Shown piece by piece: positions 60,912 to 64,000 of a stretch of DNA of 64,000 nucleotides. Position 1 is the first letter of the stretch, and the number at the start of each line of letters is the position of its first letter. The notes beneath the pieces are model-generated. The model had not been told where the DNA came from. It was given only the letters and a program-made list of their open reading frames with translations, and searched no databases. Source of the DNA: Streptomyces sp. 846.5 (GTDB lineage: Bacteria; Actinomycetota; Actinomycetes; Streptomycetales; Streptomycetaceae); assembly GCF_004365705.1 (NCBI RefSeq), contig NZ_SOBN01000003.1, positions 620,001 through 684,000 on the forward strand, read 5' to 3'. Position numbers and translations under genes: made by a program.

Positions 60912-60948
60912 TCGAACGTTGACGTTTTGTTGAAACCGCCCGTAGTCT
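60912..60948 (+). promoter_or_regulatory. allB promoter and TGTTGA-type operator
   Basis: TTGACG (-35), 18 bp, TAGTCT (-10), 61 bp before the allB start. The half-site TGTTGAAAC sits in the spacer; the left half is degenerate and coincides with the -35, so symmetry is poor here. Same -35/-10 layout as the uraD promoter. Confidence 0.55.
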
Positions 60949-61009
60949 CCCCGTACCACCTGAGCCGCAGCATCCGTCCCGCGCCGCAGCACCGATTCCG
61001 GAGGTTGAG

Positions 61010-62356
61010 TTGACCCAAGTCTTCCGATCCCGTCGCGCCGTCCTTCCCGAGGGGGAGCAGGCTGCGGACGTGGTGGTAGTGGACGGCAGGATTGCCGAGG
61101 TCCGGCCCTACGGCGAGGGTGAGGGTGTCGGCGAGCTGATCGACCTCGGCGACCTCGCGCTGCTGCCCGGCCTGGTCGACAGCCACGTGCACGTCAACGA
61201 GCCGGGCCGGACCGAGTGGGAGGGCTTCGCCACCGCGACCCGCGCGGCCGCCGCCGGCGGGGTCACCACGATCGTCGACATGCCGCTCAACTCCATCCCG
61301 CCGACCACCACGGTCGCCAACCTGGAGGCCAAGCGGAAGGCTGCCGACGGCCAGATTTTCGTCGACGTCGGCCTTTGGGGCGGTGCGATCCCCGGCAACA
61401 CCGCCGACCTCGAACCGCTGTACCGGGCCGGGGTGTTCGGCTTCAAGAGCTTCCTCGCCCCCTCCGGGGTGGACGAGTTCCCACATCTGACGGGCGGTCA
61501 ACTCGAAGAGGCCCTCGCCGAGCAGGCCTGGATCGGCGCGCTGGCCATCATCCACGCCGAGGACCCCGCCGTCCTCGACGCCGCGCCGCAGCAGCCGGGC
61601 CCGCACTACGCCGACTTCCTCGCCTCCCGGCCGGACGACGCCGAGGCCACCGCCGTGGCCGGGCTGCTCGCCGCCGCCGGACGCACCGGCGCCCGGGTGC
61701 ACATCCTGCACGTCTCCTCGGCCGCCGTGCTGCCGCTGCTGCGGCAGGCCCGCGCCGACGGCGTCCAGGTCACCGCCGAGACCTGCCCGCACTACCTCAC
61801 CCTGGCCGCGGAGCAGGTCCCGGACGGGGACACCGCCTTCAAGTGCTGCCCGCCGATCCGGGACGAGTCCAATCGCGACCTGCTCTGGCAGGCCCTGGCG
61901 GACGGGGAGTTCGCGGCCGTGGTGTCCGACCACTCGCCGTCCACGCCGGACCTCAAGCACCTCGCCCGCTACGGCGGCAGCGGCGACTTCGCCGCCGCCT
62001 GGGGCGGCATCGCCTCGCTCCAGCTCGGCCTGCCGGCCATCTGGACCGAGGCCCGCCGCCGCGGCTTCGCCCTCACCGACGTGGTGCGCTGGATGAGCGC
62101 GGGCCCGGCATCCCTGGTCGGGCTGTGTACGAAGGGGGCCATCGCCCCCGGCATGGACGCCGACCTGGTCGCCTTCGATCCCGACGCCGCCTTCACCGTC
62201 GACCCCGAGGGCCTGCACCACCGCAATCCCGTCACCCCCTACGCCGGCCGCTCGTTGACCGGCGCCGTCCGTACCACCTGGCTTCGCGGCCAGGTCGTGG
62301 ACGTCGACGCGGACGCCCGTCCGATCGGCCGCATCATCGTCCGAGGAGAAGCATGA
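61010..62356 (+). CDS. allB: Allantoinase
   Basis: Opens the allantoin ring to give allantoate. Metal-dependent cyclic amidohydrolase, 448 residues. [17 protein letters not shown] gives the HxH site, the carbamylated Lys is in [10 protein letters not shown], and IIHAED, HILHVSS and VVSDHSPS supply His, His and Asp. TTG start with GGAGG six bases upstream. The allC-type next step is instead done by allantoicase, whose gene overlaps by 4 bp (ATGA). Confidence 0.95.
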   Translation: MTQVFRSRRAVLPEGEQAADVVVVDGRIAEVRPYGEGEGVGELIDLGDLALLPGLVDSHVHVNEPGRTEWEGFATATRAAAAGGVTTIVDMPLNSIPPTTTVANLEAKRKAADGQIFVDVGLWGGAIPGNTADLEPLYRAGVFGFKSFLAPSGVDEFPHLTGGQLEEALAEQAWIGALAIIHAEDPAVLDAAPQQPGPHYADFLASRPDDAEATAVAGLLAAAGRTGARVHILHVSSAAVLPLLRQARADGVQVTAETCPHYLTLAAEQVPDGDTAFKCCPPIRDESNRDLLWQALADGEFAAVVSDHSPSTPDLKHLARYGGSGDFAAAWGGIASLQLGLPAIWTEARRRGFALTDVVRWMSAGPASLVGLCTKGAIAPGMDADLVAFDPDAAFTVDPEGLHHRNPVTPYAGRSLTGAVRTTWLRGQVVDVDADARPIGRIIVRGEA

Positions 62357-63591
62357 CCGACAGTCAGCAGCCCGCCGCCTTCACCGAGTTGGTCAACCTC
62401 GCAGCCCGCGGGCTGGGCGCCGGGGTGGTGGACGCCAATGACGAGCTGTTCGCCGAGAAGGAGAACCTGATCGTCGCGGCGGCCGCCGAGTTCCGGCCGC
62501 ACACCTTCGGGCACAAGGGCCAGATCATGGACGGCTGGGAGACCCGCCGTCGCCGTGGCGTGAGCGCCGACGAGCCGCACCCCACCGACGAGGACCACGA
62601 CTGGGCGGTGGTCCGGCTGGGCGCGGCGGGCGTCGTCCGCGGCGTCATCGTCGACACCGCCCACTTCACCGGCAACTACCCGGAGACCGCCTCGGTCGAG
62701 GCCGCTTCCGTGCCCGGGCATCCCTCCCCGGCCGAGCTGGCCGCCGCCGAGTGGACCGAGATCGTCCCCCGCACCGCGCTCAAGGGCGACACCGCGCACG
62801 AGTTCCCGGTCGACACCGAGCAGCGCTTCACCCACGTCCGCCTCAACATCTGGCCGGACGGCGGCGTCGCCCGGCTCCGCGTCCACGGCGAGGTCGTCCC
62901 CGACCCGCGCGACCTGGACGGGCTCACCTTCGACCTGGCCGCCCAGGAGCACGGCGGGGTCGCCACCGGCGCGTCCGACCGGTACTTCTCCTCCCCGCAC
63001 AACCTCAACTCCCTGGGCCGCGCGGCGGTCATGGGCGAGGGCTGGGAGACCCGGCGCCGTCGTAACAAGGACAACGACTGGGTCGAGCTGGAGCTGGCCG
63101 GCACCGGCAAGGTGCTGGCGATCGAGTTGGACACCACCCACTTTGTCGCCAACTGCCCCGGCTGGGCCTCGGTTTCGGGCCGCGACGCGGCGACCGGGGA
63201 GTGGTTCGACCTGCTGCCGCGCACCCGGCTCCAGCCCGACACCCGGCACCGCTTCCGGATCGAACCGCAGCGTCCGGTCGACGGCGCGCGGCTGAACGTC
63301 TTCCCGGACGGCGGCGTGGCCCGACTGCGCCTCATCGGCCGTCTCACCGAAGCGGGACGCGCGGCGCTGGCGCTGCGCTGGTTCAACCTCGTCCCGGCGG
63401 GTGAGGCTGAGCAGGCGCTGGCGGAAGCCGGCCTGTCGGAAACTGAGGCTGCGTCAGTGACCGCTGCCCGCCCGCTTACTGACGTAACGTCAGTTCAATC
63501 AGCGACCGCCGCGCTCCAGCCCGGCGACACCCCCGACGGCGCGGAGACTTCCCGCCGCCGGGCCGCGATCTGGCGGCTGCTGGGCGTCTGA
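62353..63591 (+). CDS. alc: Allantoicase
   Basis: Splits allantoate to ureidoglycolate and urea. 412 residues, two repeated jelly-roll domains: [18 protein letters not shown] at about 52-69 and [20 protein letters not shown] at about 226-245 are the paired motifs, with [17 protein letters not shown] and [17 protein letters not shown] closing each half. The 45-residue C-terminal tail is longer than usual. Coupled to allB. Ureidoglycolate lyase is not found in the window. Confidence 0.95.
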   Translation: MTDSQQPAAFTELVNLAARGLGAGVVDANDELFAEKENLIVAAAAEFRPHTFGHKGQIMDGWETRRRRGVSADEPHPTDEDHDWAVVRLGAAGVVRGVIVDTAHFTGNYPETASVEAASVPGHPSPAELAAAEWTEIVPRTALKGDTAHEFPVDTEQRFTHVRLNIWPDGGVARLRVHGEVVPDPRDLDGLTFDLAAQEHGGVATGASDRYFSSPHNLNSLGRAAVMGEGWETRRRRNKDNDWVELELAGTGKVLAIELDTTHFVANCPGWASVSGRDAATGEWFDLLPRTRLQPDTRHRFRIEPQRPVDGARLNVFPDGGVARLRLIGRLTEAGRAALALRWFNLVPAGEAEQALAEAGLSETEAASVTAARPLTDVTSVQSATAALQPGDTPDGAETSRRRAAIWRLLGV

Positions 63592-63659
63592 GACGACGGC
63601 CCGCCCAGCAGCTGTCACCCACTCCACACGTTTCCCTGAGCCACTACCGAGGTCTTGTC

Positions 63660-63981
63660 ATGCCTGAAATCCTCACCACCGAGTCCGGCGCACCCGTCGC
63701 CGACAACCAGAACAGCGCCCAGGCCGGCATCGGCGGCCCGGACCCATGCGGCCCAGGCCCACGCCAAGGACGACGACTTCTTCCAGGCGGGTGAGCTGTA
63801 CCGGCTGATGTCGGACGGGGAGAAGGACCGTCTGATCGCCAACCTGGCCGGCTCCATCGGCTCGGTCGGCCGCGACGACGTGGTCGAGCGGGTCCTGCCG
63901 TTCTTCCACGCGGCCGACGCCGACTACGGCAGGCGGCTGCAGGCCGCCGTCGAGGCCGTCCGCAACGCCGACGAGGCGTGA
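63660..63981 (+). pseudogene. Catalase remnant: N- and C-terminal ends only, different frames
   Basis: Begins with an ATG (GAGG nine bases upstream) reading MPEILTTESGAPVADNQNSA, a typical catalase N-terminus, for about 27 residues to GIGGP, then loses homology and stops at 63794. In another frame, from about 63750 on, the C-terminal 72 residues of a clade-3 catalase appear (DDDFFQAGELYRLMSDGEKDRLIANL, ADADYGRRLQAAVEA) up to the stop. About 390 residues of the core, including the heme site, are missing, with a net frameshift. An internal deletion is the simplest reading; misassembly or a cloning artefact cannot be excluded. Confidence 0.85.
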
Positions 63982-64000
63982 GGACCAGCGGACCCCGGTG

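Overview
The window is very GC-rich, densely coded DNA from an actinobacterium, most likely a streptomycete-family member (Streptomyces, Kitasatospora or Streptacidiphilus). The evidence is strong third-position G/C, many GTG/TTG starts, DUF4230, DUF4328, DUF2637 and BrkB membrane proteins, a SigF-type sigma factor with STAS and HATPase partners, an actinobacterial sulfur-gene leader peptide, a bL37-like 24-residue ribosomal protein, and the intergenic palindromic repeat (core GCGCGGGGAACTGCGC) common in Streptomyces. I see no rRNA, tRNA, transposase, prophage or CRISPR array. It reads as chromosomal, mostly core metabolism.

Layout. 0-4.6 kb: assimilatory sulfate reduction on the minus strand (leader peptide, sulfite reductase, small Zn-ribbon protein, cysH, cysC, cysD cut by the window edge). 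4.6-11.7 kb: an AidB-like acyl-CoA dehydrogenase, then a four-gene operon (ferritin-like diiron protein, flavin/[2Fe-2S] reductase, M24 peptidase homologue, alpha/beta-hydrolase-SDR fusion) diverging from a TetR gene across two matching palindromes. 11.8-32 kb: housekeeping and regulatory genes: ferredoxin-NADP reductase, BrkB, MFS pump, L,D-transpeptidase, RsgA, sulfotransferase, rhodanese, Ada-AlkA plus Ogt alkylation repair, MarR/LuxR/TetR regulators, and a sigma/anti-anti-sigma/kinase cluster. 32-42 kb: agmatine deiminase with a two-gene non-canonical urease, a GH38 alpha-mannosidase, and a PAS-GAF-SpoIIE-HATPase phosphatase. 42-47.5 kb: glycosyltransferase, proteins of unknown function, moaA and a MobA-like nucleotidyltransferase.

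47.6-64 kb: a nearly complete purine/allantoin/glyoxylate catabolic region. Urate goes to 5-hydroxyisourate (urate oxidase), OHCU (HIU hydrolase), allantoin (OHCU decarboxylase), allantoate (allantoinase), then ureidoglycolate plus urea (allantoicase). Glyoxylate is used by glyoxylate carboligase, hydroxypyruvate isomerase, tartronate semialdehyde reductase and glycerate kinase, or enters the TCA cycle through malate synthase. An IclR repressor and a small YheO/DauR-type HTH protein sit inside the cluster. Four promoters carry a TCAACA-N3-TGTTGA element overlapping or adjoining the -35 box. The moaA and MobA-like genes next door fit supply of molybdenum cofactor to a xanthine dehydrogenase that is not in the window. 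Ureidoglycolate lyase is also not seen. A catalase at the right edge is reduced to its N- and C-terminal ends in different frames.

The best candidates for something new are: the TetR-controlled diiron/reductase/EphD-like operon; the urease whose flap Cys-His is replaced; CysH with a C-X4-C instead of C-X2-C cluster motif; the shared operator/promoter architecture of the purine genes; and a pair of tandem hairpins with the same 15-nt loop sequence before glycerate kinase.
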